The position numbers and the translations under genes were made by a program. A DNA stretch of 64,000 nt from Stenotrophomonas maltophilia. GTDB lineage: Bacteria > Pseudomonadota > Gammaproteobacteria > Xanthomonadales > Xanthomonadaceae. Under the pieces are notes generated by a model. The model did no database searches and was not told the origin of the DNA. It saw only the letters and a list, made by a program, of their open reading frames with translations. Positions 25,219 through 33,563 of the stretch are shown piece by piece (the first letter of the stretch is position 1; each line of letters opens with the position of its first letter). The DNA is taken from assembly GCF_006970445.1 (NCBI RefSeq), contig NZ_CP033877.1:566750-630749 (forward strand), in the 5' to 3' direction.

Positions 25219-27101
25219 GCCTGCGTCTCTCGGTGGCGATTGGCTGCGCCGGATACGGCGGCGATCAGCATCATGAGGGTCAGCACCAGGGCGATGTACA
25301 GGCCGGGGCCGCAACGTTCTTCTGCTACGACGCGAAACTGGGTAAGACGGCCCGCTTCGATCGGCGGTGTTACCGCGACCCAGCCGTGGGGATCGTTGTC
25401 CACGATATGCAATTGGTACTCATCCGCAGGCAGATCCAGCAGACGCGGCCTCCAACGATCGCCGGCTACGCCTTGGGTCACCAATTCTATGGTGTGTTGC
25501 TTGCCGACCAGGGTGGCGGCCACCCCTGGTGGCCCGTAGCCACCCTGGAAGTACAGCATCCTGCCGCCCTTCACCAGCACCGGCGCACTGCTGCAGTCGA
25601 TGATGTTGGCGTCGCCGCCATCGACAAGATAAGTACCGATGGCCTGTGGACGGTTGGGCAACCCCGCGAAGGCGCCGGGGTGCTCCAGTCCGCTGCAGTG
25701 GTCCGTCGGGAACGCCAATGGCCGGCGAATCTCGATGGGCATGATGGAAGCTGCGTCTGAGCGGCTCAGGACGTGATCGATGCGTTCGGCGTCTGGATAG
25801 GGGAAGCGACCGGGGGTGTCGCGCAGCGCGTCGAGATCACCATCGCGCAGGTAGGTCGCCAGTATCTTTTCCTGCATGGCGCCAGCAATCGAGCGCTCCT
25901 GCATGCTGCCCTTGGCGGCGACGAAGGTCGGGAACGAGGAAAGCGCGATCCAGCCGATGAATACCGCAGGTACTGTGGTGCGACCCCATGAAGGGAGCCG
26001 CGATCCATTGCCGAAGCAAGCGTGCAGTACCAGCCACAGGTTGTTGATCACACCGATGGCCAGCAGGTCGGTGTAGCGCGAGGTCACCACGTTGTGCACC
26101 TCTGTGCCCCGCGAGTAGGCCATGGCTACGGCCTGCACCAGCACCCAACCTGCGACTGCGAAAGCGAAACGCTCTCCCCGCGAAATGCTCTGTCGGGTCA
26201 GCGTGCGGCGCAGCATTGCGAGGGTAAGAGCGACCGTCGGCAGCCAAAGCACCGCTACGCTGATCCAGCGCGGTCGCAACGGCCAGGCAAGGGTATTGCG
26301 CAGGGCCTCCAGGAACTGGCCGATGGAACGAGCATGGAAGGTGTCGCCATGTGGTGGTGCGGGAAGGGTCACAAGACCCACGACGGTGACCGCCAGCATC
26401 AGAAACAGGGCAAGACCGCCCCTACGGCGGTCAACATCAGCGGCGAGCAGGCGATAAACGAGCAGACCCGCCGCTGCCGCAGCGGCAAAGATACCGCTGG
26501 CCATGGTGAACAGGGCGAGTACCGAGCAGATCAGAATGGCCAGCAGGCGCCTGCGATCCAGTACCTCAGCCGATGCCAGCCAGATGGTGATCAATGACAG
26601 AAGTGCCAGGATGAAGAACTGGTTCTGGAACCCAGCGATCAGATTTTCCCAGCCGAAAGGCGCAGAGGCCAACGCAAAAATGCCCAGGATGAGGAACGGA
26701 CGGGCAGCGGGCACCAGCGTACGCATGCCGACCCAAGCCATAGTGCCCAACGCGGCCGCGTACGGGACGATGTTGAACAGCATTTCCACCTTGGCATCGA
26801 ACTGGTTCCCATTGGCTGCAAACAAGCCGAGTGAAACAAGCCGTGTGAAAAGAATGCGGTGTTCATTGTGTGCCGCGAACAACTGGCTGAAGTGGAGCTC
26901 GCCCCGCAGATAAGGCAACAACAGGTTGTCGAGCTCGGCATCCCATTGGTCCCAGAACGGACTGCTGCTGCCGAAACGGAGCACCAGATAGGCGCGCACG
27001 GCCATCATCGGGACCAGCAGGATGGCCAGTAGGAACACCGGGTGCTGCGGATGGAACCACTGCAACAATCGGGTACGCACGGCACCTGATCTGGGGGTCA
27101 T
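25215..27101 (-). CDS. Large multi-pass membrane protein, possible GT-C type glycosyltransferase
   Basis: A 628-residue protein not assigned to a named family by eye. About ten transmembrane helices occupy residues 20-410, followed by a soluble C-terminal domain of about 180 residues and a final helix. The first extracytoplasmic loop carries PFWDQWDAELDNLL and AAHNEHRILFTRLV, and a later loop PFGWENLIAGFQNQFF and MASG. These are shared with the protein at 41615-43003, so the two are paralogues. An acidic first loop after helix 1 is what GT-C enzymes use for catalysis with lipid-phosphate sugar donors. It overlaps both its neighbours by four bases, tying it to GtrA and the FAD enzyme. Confidence 0.75.
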   Translation of the reverse strand: MTPRSGAVRTRLLQWFHPQHPVFLLAILLVPMMAVRAYLVLRFGSSSPFWDQWDAELDNLLLPYLRGELHFSQLFAAHNEHRILFTRLVSLGLFAANGNQFDAKVEMLFNIVPYAAALGTMAWVGMRTLVPAARPFLILGIFALASAPFGWENLIAGFQNQFFILALLSLITIWLASAEVLDRRRLLAILICSVLALFTMASGIFAAAAAAGLLVYRLLAADVDRRRGGLALFLMLAVTVVGLVTLPAPPHGDTFHARSIGQFLEALRNTLAWPLRPRWISVAVLWLPTVALTLAMLRRTLTRQSISRGERFAFAVAGWVLVQAVAMAYSRGTEVHNVVTSRYTDLLAIGVINNLWLVLHACFGNGSRLPSWGRTTVPAVFIGWIALSSFPTFVAAKGSMQERSIAGAMQEKILATYLRDGDLDALRDTPGRFPYPDAERIDHVLSRSDAASIMPIEIRRPLAFPTDHCSGLEHPGAFAGLPNRPQAIGTYLVDGGDANIIDCSSAPVLVKGGRMLYFQGGYGPPGVAATLVGKQHTIELVTQGVAGDRWRPRLLDLPADEYQLHIVDNDPHGWVAVTPPIEAGRLTQFRVVAEERCGPGLYIALVLTLMMLIAAVSGAANRHRETQA

Positions 27102-28399
27102 GCGCGCAGCGCCTCGTTCACCAGGGCCTCGGCCGTGTTGATGCTCTCGTTGATCGAGCGATCTTCAGGGTAGTAATACGCAGTGTCGGCCATGAAGAAG
27201 CCCTGCACCGGCGTGCGCATCGACGGCAGCATCTCCTGGAAGCCCGGCGGACAGATCGTCTGCGCGAACTCATAGCGATGGCAGTGCGAGGCCAGCACCC
27301 AGTCACGCTCGAAGGCTGGGTTGATCCGCGCCAGGTAGCCCAGCACTTCCTCGATCAGCTCGGCGTTGGACTGCTGCCACTTCGGGTGGGTCTTGGGCAT
27401 GTAGTACGGCGCGTACAGGATCTTCTGGTCCGGGTCGTGGCCCGGGTTGAGGTTGCTGTACTCGATCACGCCCGGGATCTCGATGCCCGGATCGCTGATG
27501 TTCATCCAGAAGTTTTCGCTCACCGCGTGCTTGAGCTTGAGGATCACGCAGGCGACGGGAATGTTCTGCACCGCCGCGACCTTGGCGCGGAAGTCCTCCG
27601 GCAGCCCCGGCACCAGCGCCGGCACGTACTGGATGGGTGCGGTGGAGATCACGCCGTCGTAAGCGGTGAATTCGCCGCCCACCGATACACCGCTGACCTT
27701 GCCGTTCTCGGACACTACTTCATCGATGCCCTGCGACAGCTCGATACGGCCGCCGCGCGCCTGGATGTCCTGCACCATGCGTTCCAGCAGCGTCATCGAG
27801 CCCCCTTCCAGGTAGCCCATGCTCTCGTTCATCAGGTTGCGGCGGGACAGTGCCACGCGCTTGATGCGCGTGCCGATCCAGCTGGCCGACAGGTTGTCCT
27901 TGAACTCGAAGAACTTCAGGCGGAAGGCATCCTTCCACATCACGTCATAGGCCTTCTGGCCGACCCAGCGCCGGATCCATGCGCCGGCCTCTTCCTTGTC
28001 CAGCGCCGTCCAGTCCTTGATGCCCTTGGTGTACATCACGTGCAGCGCATAGCGGAACTTGCTGATCGGCCCAAGGTGGGGGAAGGCCAGCAGTGCAAAC
28101 GGGTTGCCCCACTTGTAGAGCTTTCCCTTGTAGAAATAGCCCATCTTGGTGTCGGTCCAGCGCAGCGCCTTGGACAGGCCGTAGCGCTCCAGCAGCGCGA
28201 AGAGCGGATAGTCGGTCTTGCAGATGAAGTGGTAATAGCGCTCGATCGACAGACCGTCGAAATCGAAGTTGGCCGACATGCCGCCAATGCGATCGTCACG
28301 CTCGTAGATCGTGACCGAACGGCCCTGGTCGAGGAGTTTCACGGCGGCCATCAGGCCCATGGGGCCTGCGCCGATGATGGCAAATCGCTTCTGGGTCAT
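27098..28399 (-). CDS. FAD-dependent oxidoreductase (NAD(P)-binding-like, amine oxidase/UGM-like)
   Basis: A 433-residue flavoprotein. The N-terminal dinucleotide fold is clear (FAIIGAGPMGLMAAVKLLDQG, then YERDDRIGGMS), and the C-terminal FAD motif FFMADTAYYYPEDRSINESINTAE closes the domain. The internal FDFDGLSIERYYHFI and LYKWGNPFALLAF regions resemble desaturase/amine-oxidase-like enzymes seen in O-antigen and carotenoid loci, and more loosely UDP-galactopyranose mutase. The reaction cannot be named. ATG 28399 is preferred; the longer frame to 28924 runs into the upstream gene. It is coupled to the large membrane protein downstream. Confidence 0.82.
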   Translation of the reverse strand: MTQKRFAIIGAGPMGLMAAVKLLDQGRSVTIYERDDRIGGMSANFDFDGLSIERYYHFICKTDYPLFALLERYGLSKALRWTDTKMGYFYKGKLYKWGNPFALLAFPHLGPISKFRYALHVMYTKGIKDWTALDKEEAGAWIRRWVGQKAYDVMWKDAFRLKFFEFKDNLSASWIGTRIKRVALSRRNLMNESMGYLEGGSMTLLERMVQDIQARGGRIELSQGIDEVVSENGKVSGVSVGGEFTAYDGVISTAPIQYVPALVPGLPEDFRAKVAAVQNIPVACVILKLKHAVSENFWMNISDPGIEIPGVIEYSNLNPGHDPDQKILYAPYYMPKTHPKWQQSNAELIEEVLGYLARINPAFERDWVLASHCHRYEFAQTICPPGFQEMLPSMRTPVQGFFMADTAYYYPEDRSINESINTAEALVNEALRA

Positions 28400-28409
28400 G
28401 GCAATCGTA

Positions 28410-30566
28410 TCAATGGAAGGAAGTGGGGAGCGCCGTGAGACGGCACTCCGGGCGCGTGGCGAACAATTCGTACGCGGGGCTGTGGTAGATGTGCAGGGTA
28501 CCGGTCGGGACGTCGTTGAAATCCGAGGCGATTCTGCCAATGCGGATAAATGACTGATCCATCTGGGAATAATAGCGCCTTGACCAGTCGTCGTTGAACG
28601 AGGTGCCGATGAACAGCACACAGTCCGTCGATGGTGGCGGGAGGTCCATGCCCAATACCTGGGGGTAAGTGATGACCTCGGTGCGTACGGCGCCCACTTC
28701 CGCGGCGATGCCCTGCAGTCGGTCGGTGCGTTCATCCAGTATCTGCTGCAGGTGGATGCGGTCGAAATAGGGGGCCAGTCGGGCGCTGACCGACATGCCC
28801 CAAGCGCCTGCCAGTACCAGCAGCCCCATGCAGGCCAGGTGCAGCAGCCTGCGGGCCAAGGGGCGCTGCAGCGCGAGGCGGGCCGCGGCGAACCGCTCGA
28901 TGTTGGCAGCGCCAGCCACGGCAACCATCATGAAGGCTGGTATCAATGCGGTCAGATTGCGTTCGAAGAACACCGACTGGACCAGGAAGGCGCCAAACGT
29001 AATGGCGAAGACCGCCAGGAAGCCGGCCTTGGCTGGTGCCAGCGAGGTGCGGAAGTAGCCCATCACATGCAGCACCACCAAGGGCAAGCCGAGGGTGGCC
29101 AGGTAGTAACCGGTGATCCAATGCCATTGCGGAACCAGCCCGTGCGTCATCGGCCCAAACGGGGGATGGCCCCCGCCGTACTGGTGGTCCAGCGCCTGGA
29201 TGCCCGCCAGGAATCCGGGAAGGTCAGCCACGATGGCCGGTGAACCGACGCAGATGCCGAAGACAACACCTGCCAGCGATGCGCCGCCGAACATGCCAAG
29301 ATGCTGGAGCTTCCGCGTCAATCCCGGTAACTGGCGTACAGGCTGCCATGCGGCAGCGACGCAGTACAGGCTGAAAACGGCATAGGTGAACTTTATGGTC
29401 GTCAGCACGCCAGCCAACATGCCCAGAAGGGCCAGGAGGCCGAACTGGGCCCAGCGTTGCTGAGGCTTCAGGCATGCGAGCGCGAACGCCAGCGTTGAGA
29501 GCAGCGTGCTCCATGCCTCTGGCCGGGCGTAATGCGCGTCCTGCAGGAATTGGGGGGTGGTCGCGACCAGAAGCACCCCGACCAGCGCATAACCAACACC
29601 CAACGTACGTACGAGCAGCAGGAGGCAGACTGCCAAGGTGAGGGCGGCGGACCAGCGCGAGAATTCGAGCAGGTAGTGCAGCAGGTCGAATTCGCTTTTG
29701 AATGCCGCTGGTGCAATCGCCTTGATGGTCAGGTAGACCGCTTGAATGTACCCGGAGAAGTTGTAGCGGAATGCATGGAACTCAGGAAGGTCAGCGCGAG
29801 CCCAATCGGTATTCAGATCGCCATGTTCATGCATGGCGACCATGACTTTCACCGGAATGGATTGGTCAGGATGATGCCAGACACCAGCGACGTCGCCCTG
29901 GTAGAGCTTCGCGGCCAGCAGTGCTACCGATGCAGCCAGAAGAACCAGTGAAACGGTGCGGCGGACAGGTGTTTTCCTGGGAGGTGTAGGCACGCCTTCG
30001 CTCCGTGGGGGCGGCAGAGCGAGCGCACTCAGCAGGATGCTGGCCAACAGCAGTGACATGATCGGAATGCCCAGACGCCCAGGCTCGGGCAGCATGCCAA
30101 TGCCCGCCCACTGCTGGAATCCAGTCCCTTGGTCATCCAGGACCACGCGCAGGGGCCGTCCCGCCCAACTCTGCGGCACCCGGATGTTCAACGGCTGCCA
30201 TTGCTCGCCCGCACGCTGGATCACATACAGTGATTCCTCATCATCCTCCAAGGCGATGCGCAGGCGTACTGCGTGTCCATCGATGTAGCCGGCCACCGCC
30301 AGTCGTGGGCGCATGGCGTGGTTGGCAGGCAGTCGCAGTTCGATCGTGCCACGCGCTTCGTCGCCGTTTGCGCAGTAGGTGATGGCGGCATGGTGGATGT
30401 CCGGATCGGCACGCAGGAACGACGATGCCGACGACGGGCAGCCACCCTTGGGGGCTGTAGCGCCCATTGGGAGCTCCGATACCGGCGGTCGGATCCACAG
30501 CAGCAACGCCACAAGCAGGCATGCCGCAGCCAGTCCCTGGCCCAGATACCAGCGTCCTTCCCGCAC
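28410..30566 (-). CDS. GT-C type membrane glycosyltransferase (ArnT/PMT-like)
   Basis: A 718-residue protein with an N-terminal helix, a periplasmic domain of about 140 residues (ELRLPANHAMRPRLAVAGY..., WQPLNIRVPQSWAGRPLRVVLDD), then about eleven transmembrane helices. After the second helix comes GVWHHPDQSIPVKVMV, matching the H-P-D-E/Q signature of dolichyl-phosphate-mannose and ArnT-type transferases; QDAHYARPEAWSTLLS is the matching conserved block. Such enzymes use polyprenyl-phosphate sugars in the periplasm. It starts at GTG 30566, three bases after the epimerase stop, making it the likely consumer of the lipid-linked sugar made by the DprE-like genes upstream. Confidence 0.8.
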   Translation of the reverse strand: MREGRWYLGQGLAAACLLVALLLWIRPPVSELPMGATAPKGGCPSSASSFLRADPDIHHAAITYCANGDEARGTIELRLPANHAMRPRLAVAGYIDGHAVRLRIALEDDEESLYVIQRAGEQWQPLNIRVPQSWAGRPLRVVLDDQGTGFQQWAGIGMLPEPGRLGIPIMSLLLASILLSALALPPPRSEGVPTPPRKTPVRRTVSLVLLAASVALLAAKLYQGDVAGVWHHPDQSIPVKVMVAMHEHGDLNTDWARADLPEFHAFRYNFSGYIQAVYLTIKAIAPAAFKSEFDLLHYLLEFSRWSAALTLAVCLLLLVRTLGVGYALVGVLLVATTPQFLQDAHYARPEAWSTLLSTLAFALACLKPQQRWAQFGLLALLGMLAGVLTTIKFTYAVFSLYCVAAAWQPVRQLPGLTRKLQHLGMFGGASLAGVVFGICVGSPAIVADLPGFLAGIQALDHQYGGGHPPFGPMTHGLVPQWHWITGYYLATLGLPLVVLHVMGYFRTSLAPAKAGFLAVFAITFGAFLVQSVFFERNLTALIPAFMMVAVAGAANIERFAAARLALQRPLARRLLHLACMGLLVLAGAWGMSVSARLAPYFDRIHLQQILDERTDRLQGIAAEVGAVRTEVITYPQVLGMDLPPPSTDCVLFIGTSFNDDWSRRYYSQMDQSFIRIGRIASDFNDVPTGTLHIYHSPAYELFATRPECRLTALPTSFH

Positions 30567-30569
30567 GCG

Positions 30570-31514
30570 TCAACGCTCCAGTACGATCTTCGCGTAGCGC
30601 GGATCGGTGTAGCTCTCGCGAATTGCTTCTTCAAACGGCGTCTGCTTCACGCCGAACACGGCATCAGTGTCGATGCCCTTGAAGTCATCGCCGGCACTGA
30701 GTGCCTTCAGCTGGTCGGCGGTGAAGGGCGGTTTGCTGCTGAACAGGCTGTAGACCTTCAACAGGAAGCCGAAGAAGCCGATCGGGATGTGCACGATCAC
30801 CGTATGCAGCTTCTTGACCCGCTTGATGGTGCGGATGATGTCCACGTAATCCACACGGGTATCGCCGACGATGTCGAAGACCTCGCCGTCCGGTTCGGTT
30901 TCGATGCACTTGGCGATGCAGCGGCAGAAGTCGCGTTCATACAGGGGCTGGCGCATGAACTTGCCATCGCCCGGGATCGGGAATACGGGCGTGCGTGCCA
31001 TGAAACGCGACAACCAACCCAGGTGCTTGGGGTCGAACCAGCCGAACATCAGTGTCGGGCGCAGCACGCAGTGGCGCTGGCCGCTGGCGACCACCATCTC
31101 CTCCTGTTCGCGCTTGGTATTGGTGTAATCGTCCTTGGCGACCGAATTCACCACCGACGAGCTGATGTGCACCATGTAGGGCACAGCGGCATCCTGGGTC
31201 GCCTTCAACACATGGCCGGTGGCCGTGATGTTGTTGCGGACGAACAGGTCGGTGGTCTTGCCGGTGATCTGCGCGTGCAGCTGCACCACGCAGGCGGCAC
31301 CGTTGAATTCACCGGCCCACGCGCCAGGTTCAGCCAGGTCGGCTTTCACCACGCGGACATCCGGATGCAGGCCGTGCAGGATATCCAGGTTGTGGGCATG
31401 CTTGTCGATGGCGACCAGCTGGGTGTAACCCTGCTGCTTGAGCTCGACGATCAGGTTCTGCCCCACCAGGCCGGCAGCACCGGTGATGACGATCTTGGCG
31501 TGCTTGTCGGTCAT
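30570..31514 (-). CDS. NAD-dependent epimerase/dehydratase family protein
   Basis: A 314-residue extended SDR. The Rossmann glycines are in ITGAAGLVGQN, the Ser of HISSSVVNS and YTNTKREQEE supply the catalytic Ser-Tyr-Lys, with Tyr and Lys four apart. FGWFDPKHLGWLSRF, DGKFMRQPLYERDF and the C-terminal SSKPPFTADQLKALSAGDDF resemble 3-beta-hydroxysteroid dehydrogenase-like or sugar-modifying epimerases. A TM-like stretch near 245-260 (VIVHIPIGFFGFLLKVYSLF) suggests membrane association. It is one base downstream of the DprE2-like gene and three upstream of the GT-C gene, so it may act on a lipid-linked sugar. Confidence 0.82.
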   Translation of the reverse strand: MTDKHAKIVITGAAGLVGQNLIVELKQQGYTQLVAIDKHAHNLDILHGLHPDVRVVKADLAEPGAWAGEFNGAACVVQLHAQITGKTTDLFVRNNITATGHVLKATQDAAVPYMVHISSSVVNSVAKDDYTNTKREQEEMVVASGQRHCVLRPTLMFGWFDPKHLGWLSRFMARTPVFPIPGDGKFMRQPLYERDFCRCIAKCIETEPDGEVFDIVGDTRVDYVDIIRTIKRVKKLHTVIVHIPIGFFGFLLKVYSLFSSKPPFTADQLKALSAGDDFKGIDTDAVFGVKQTPFEEAIRESYTDPRYAKIVLER

Positions 31515-31515
31515 G

Positions 31516-32247
31516 TCAGAGCTTGATCCTGCGGAAGACGAATTCGGGGATGTTCTTGATGATCATCATGATGGCCCACCAGAAGCCGGGCAGGTAGGCA
31601 ACGGCCTTGCGCTTGCCGATCGCCTTGAGGATGCCGGCGGCGACCTTGTCCGGTGTCGCCCACAGGGCGCCCTTCTTGAACGCGGCGGTCATCGGCGTAT
31701 CGACGAAGCCGGGCTTGATGATCAGTACGTTGATGCCAGCCGGACGCAGGCGCTGGCCCAGGCCGCTCAGGTAGGCGGTGACCGCTGCCTTGGCGCTGCC
31801 GTACAGGTAATTGCTGGCGCGGCCGCGATCACCGGCCACCGAGGAAATGACGGCCAGGCTGGCACCGGACTGCAGGCGCTGTGCCAGGGCCGCTGCAAGG
31901 GCGATGGTCGAGGTGCCATTGGTGGCAAACTCGCGCAGCGATAGATCCACCGAGGCATCGCAGTCAGCCTGGTCAGGCAGGGTGCCGTGGGCGATCAGGA
32001 CGGTATCGATGCCGCCCAGCGCGGCCCATGCGTTGTCCAGGAGGGCGCCGTGGGCGGCCACATCGTTCACGTCCAGCACGCCGCTGTGCACGTGCGGGGC
32101 ACCGCGCACGCGCAGGTCGGCGGCAATGGCGTCCAGCTTGCCGGCACTGCGACCCACCAGGTAGAGCGCGGCGCCACGTGCGGCGTATAGGCGCGCAACC
32201 GATTCGGCGATGGCCGAGGTCGCGCCGATGATCAGGATCTTCTGCAT
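31516..32247 (-). CDS. Short-chain reductase, DprE2-like (polyprenylphosphoryl-2-ketopentose reductase)
   Basis: A 243-residue classic SDR. It has the cofactor loop IIGATSAIAESVA, catalytic Ser in AVISSVAGDRG, and Tyr/Lys in YLYGSAKAAV; PGFVDTPMTA follows. The opening GATSAIAE and the C-terminal KGKRKAVAYLPGFWW-like region with a short amphipathic tail are features of DprE2. In mycobacteria DprE2 reduces the 2-keto intermediate made by DprE1, completing conversion of decaprenyl-phospho-ribose to -arabinose. Here it lies two bases after the DprE1-like gene, so the same two-step epimerisation is expected on an undecaprenyl carrier. Confidence 0.85.
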   Translation of the reverse strand: MQKILIIGATSAIAESVARLYAARGAALYLVGRSAGKLDAIAADLRVRGAPHVHSGVLDVNDVAAHGALLDNAWAALGGIDTVLIAHGTLPDQADCDASVDLSLREFATNGTSTIALAAALAQRLQSGASLAVISSVAGDRGRASNYLYGSAKAAVTAYLSGLGQRLRPAGINVLIIKPGFVDTPMTAAFKKGALWATPDKVAAGILKAIGKRKAVAYLPGFWWAIMMIIKNIPEFVFRRIKL

Positions 32248-32249
32248 GG

Positions 32250-33563
32250 TTACTCCATCACCCGGCGCCAGAAGCCGGATGAGAATCGAGGGTCGATGAA
32301 GCGGGAGAAGGCTTCCCAGGCCGGGTAGGCCTGGCGGAACAACGCGCCGGACATGCGCGCGTCCTTGGCCGCGTACACAGCACCGCCGGCTTCGCTGACG
32401 ATGCGGTCCAGGCGGTCGAGCATCTTCAACAGCTCGGGACCGTCATTGGGGAAATCCAGCGCCAGGGTGGTACCCGGGCGCGGGAAGGAGAGCAGCCCCG
32501 GCGAGGGCCGGTCGCCGAATTCCTTCAGTACCGCCAGGAACGAACCGCGCCCGCTGCGGGCAATTTCGCCCAGCAGCGCAGCGGTGGCGTCGCGCGCGGT
32601 GGCCGGCGGCAGCACGCACTGGTGCTGCAGGAAGCCGCGCGGGCCGTACATGCGGTTCCAGTGGTTGATGCCGTCCAGCGGATAGAAATAGCTCTGGTAG
32701 TGCGATACGTGGCGGGCCCGGCGAGCCGGCTGGCGCCAGTAGTACAGCGTGTTGAACGGACGCAGGGTCAGTGGATTGACCAGTGATACCGGCGGCACGA
32801 TGGGCATGCTGCGGCGAGGGGCCGAACTGGGCGTGGCCGCGTGGGCGTCGCCTGGTGCATGATCGCCGCGCAGGAAATGCCCGCGACCAAGCGCTCGGCC
32901 CTTGGCCAGGCAGTCGATCCAGGCAACGGTGTACTCGAAATCAGTGGCCGACTCGCGCGACAGCGCGAAGAACTCGTCCAGGTTGTCGAAACGGATCGAC
33001 TCGGTTTCGATCCAGGGGCCTGGTACCCGACGAAGCTGCAGCTCGGCCCAGGTGATGAAGCCGGTCAGGCCCAGCCCACCTGCGGTGGCGGCGAACAGGC
33101 CGCTGCTGTCGTCCGGCGTGAGCTGCTGGCGCGAACCATCGCTGCGCAGCAGTTCAAGGCGCAGCACGTGGTGGCAGAACGTACCTGCGCGATGGTGGTT
33201 CTTGCCGTGCACGTCGTTGCCGATTGCGCCGCCCACGGTCGCGTAACGGGTGCCCGGGGTGACCGGCAGGAACCAGCCGCGCGGCAGCGCGATGTCCAGG
33301 ATGTCGGCCAGGGTCACCCCTGCCTCGCAGCGCACGATGCCCGCGGCCGGATCGAAATCGATGAAACGGTCAAGGGCGCGGCTGGTCAGCAGGGTCGCGC
33401 CTGGGTTCAGGCAGCTGTCGCCGTAACTGCGCCCGTTGCCGTGGGGCAGCACAGTGCCGCCCTCTGCGGGCAGCGGCAGGGCAGCAGCGCGGTCGAGCAC
33501 CGGAAGGATCCGCTGCTCTACCCGCGGGTAGCGCCCCCAGGACTGGCCAACCGCTGCACTCAT
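32250..33563 (-). CDS. FAD-linked oxidase, DprE1-like (polyprenylphosphoryl-ribose 2-oxidase)
   Basis: A 437-residue VAO/PCMH-type flavoprotein. The FAD loop HGNGRSYGDSCLN and RCEAGVTLADIL, GTRYATVGGAIGNDVHGKNHH are diagnostic and match DprE1 closely; YGPRGFLQHQ, LALDFP and YAAKDARM align with the substrate-binding half. Lys400 in AAKD matches the active-site lysine of DprE1. The position of mycobacterial Cys387 (in NICVDF), target of benzothiazinones, is Ala368 here. ATG 33563 overlaps the UbiA gene by four bases; an upstream start at 33590 is possible. It should oxidise C2 of a polyprenyl-phosphate pentofuranose before DprE2-like reduction. Confidence 0.87.
   Translation of the reverse strand: MSAAVGQSWGRYPRVEQRILPVLDRAAALPLPAEGGTVLPHGNGRSYGDSCLNPGATLLTSRALDRFIDFDPAAGIVRCEAGVTLADILDIALPRGWFLPVTPGTRYATVGGAIGNDVHGKNHHRAGTFCHHVLRLELLRSDGSRQQLTPDDSSGLFAATAGGLGLTGFITWAELQLRRVPGPWIETESIRFDNLDEFFALSRESATDFEYTVAWIDCLAKGRALGRGHFLRGDHAPGDAHAATPSSAPRRSMPIVPPVSLVNPLTLRPFNTLYYWRQPARRARHVSHYQSYFYPLDGINHWNRMYGPRGFLQHQCVLPPATARDATAALLGEIARSGRGSFLAVLKEFGDRPSPGLLSFPRPGTTLALDFPNDGPELLKMLDRLDRIVSEAGGAVYAAKDARMSGALFRQAYPAWEAFSRFIDPRFSSGFWRRVME

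Noticed and set aside
27098..28924. Extension of the FAD enzyme to 608 residues
   Set aside because: The dinucleotide-binding motif begins six residues after ATG 28399; the extension would cover the 3' end of the GT-C gene in another frame.
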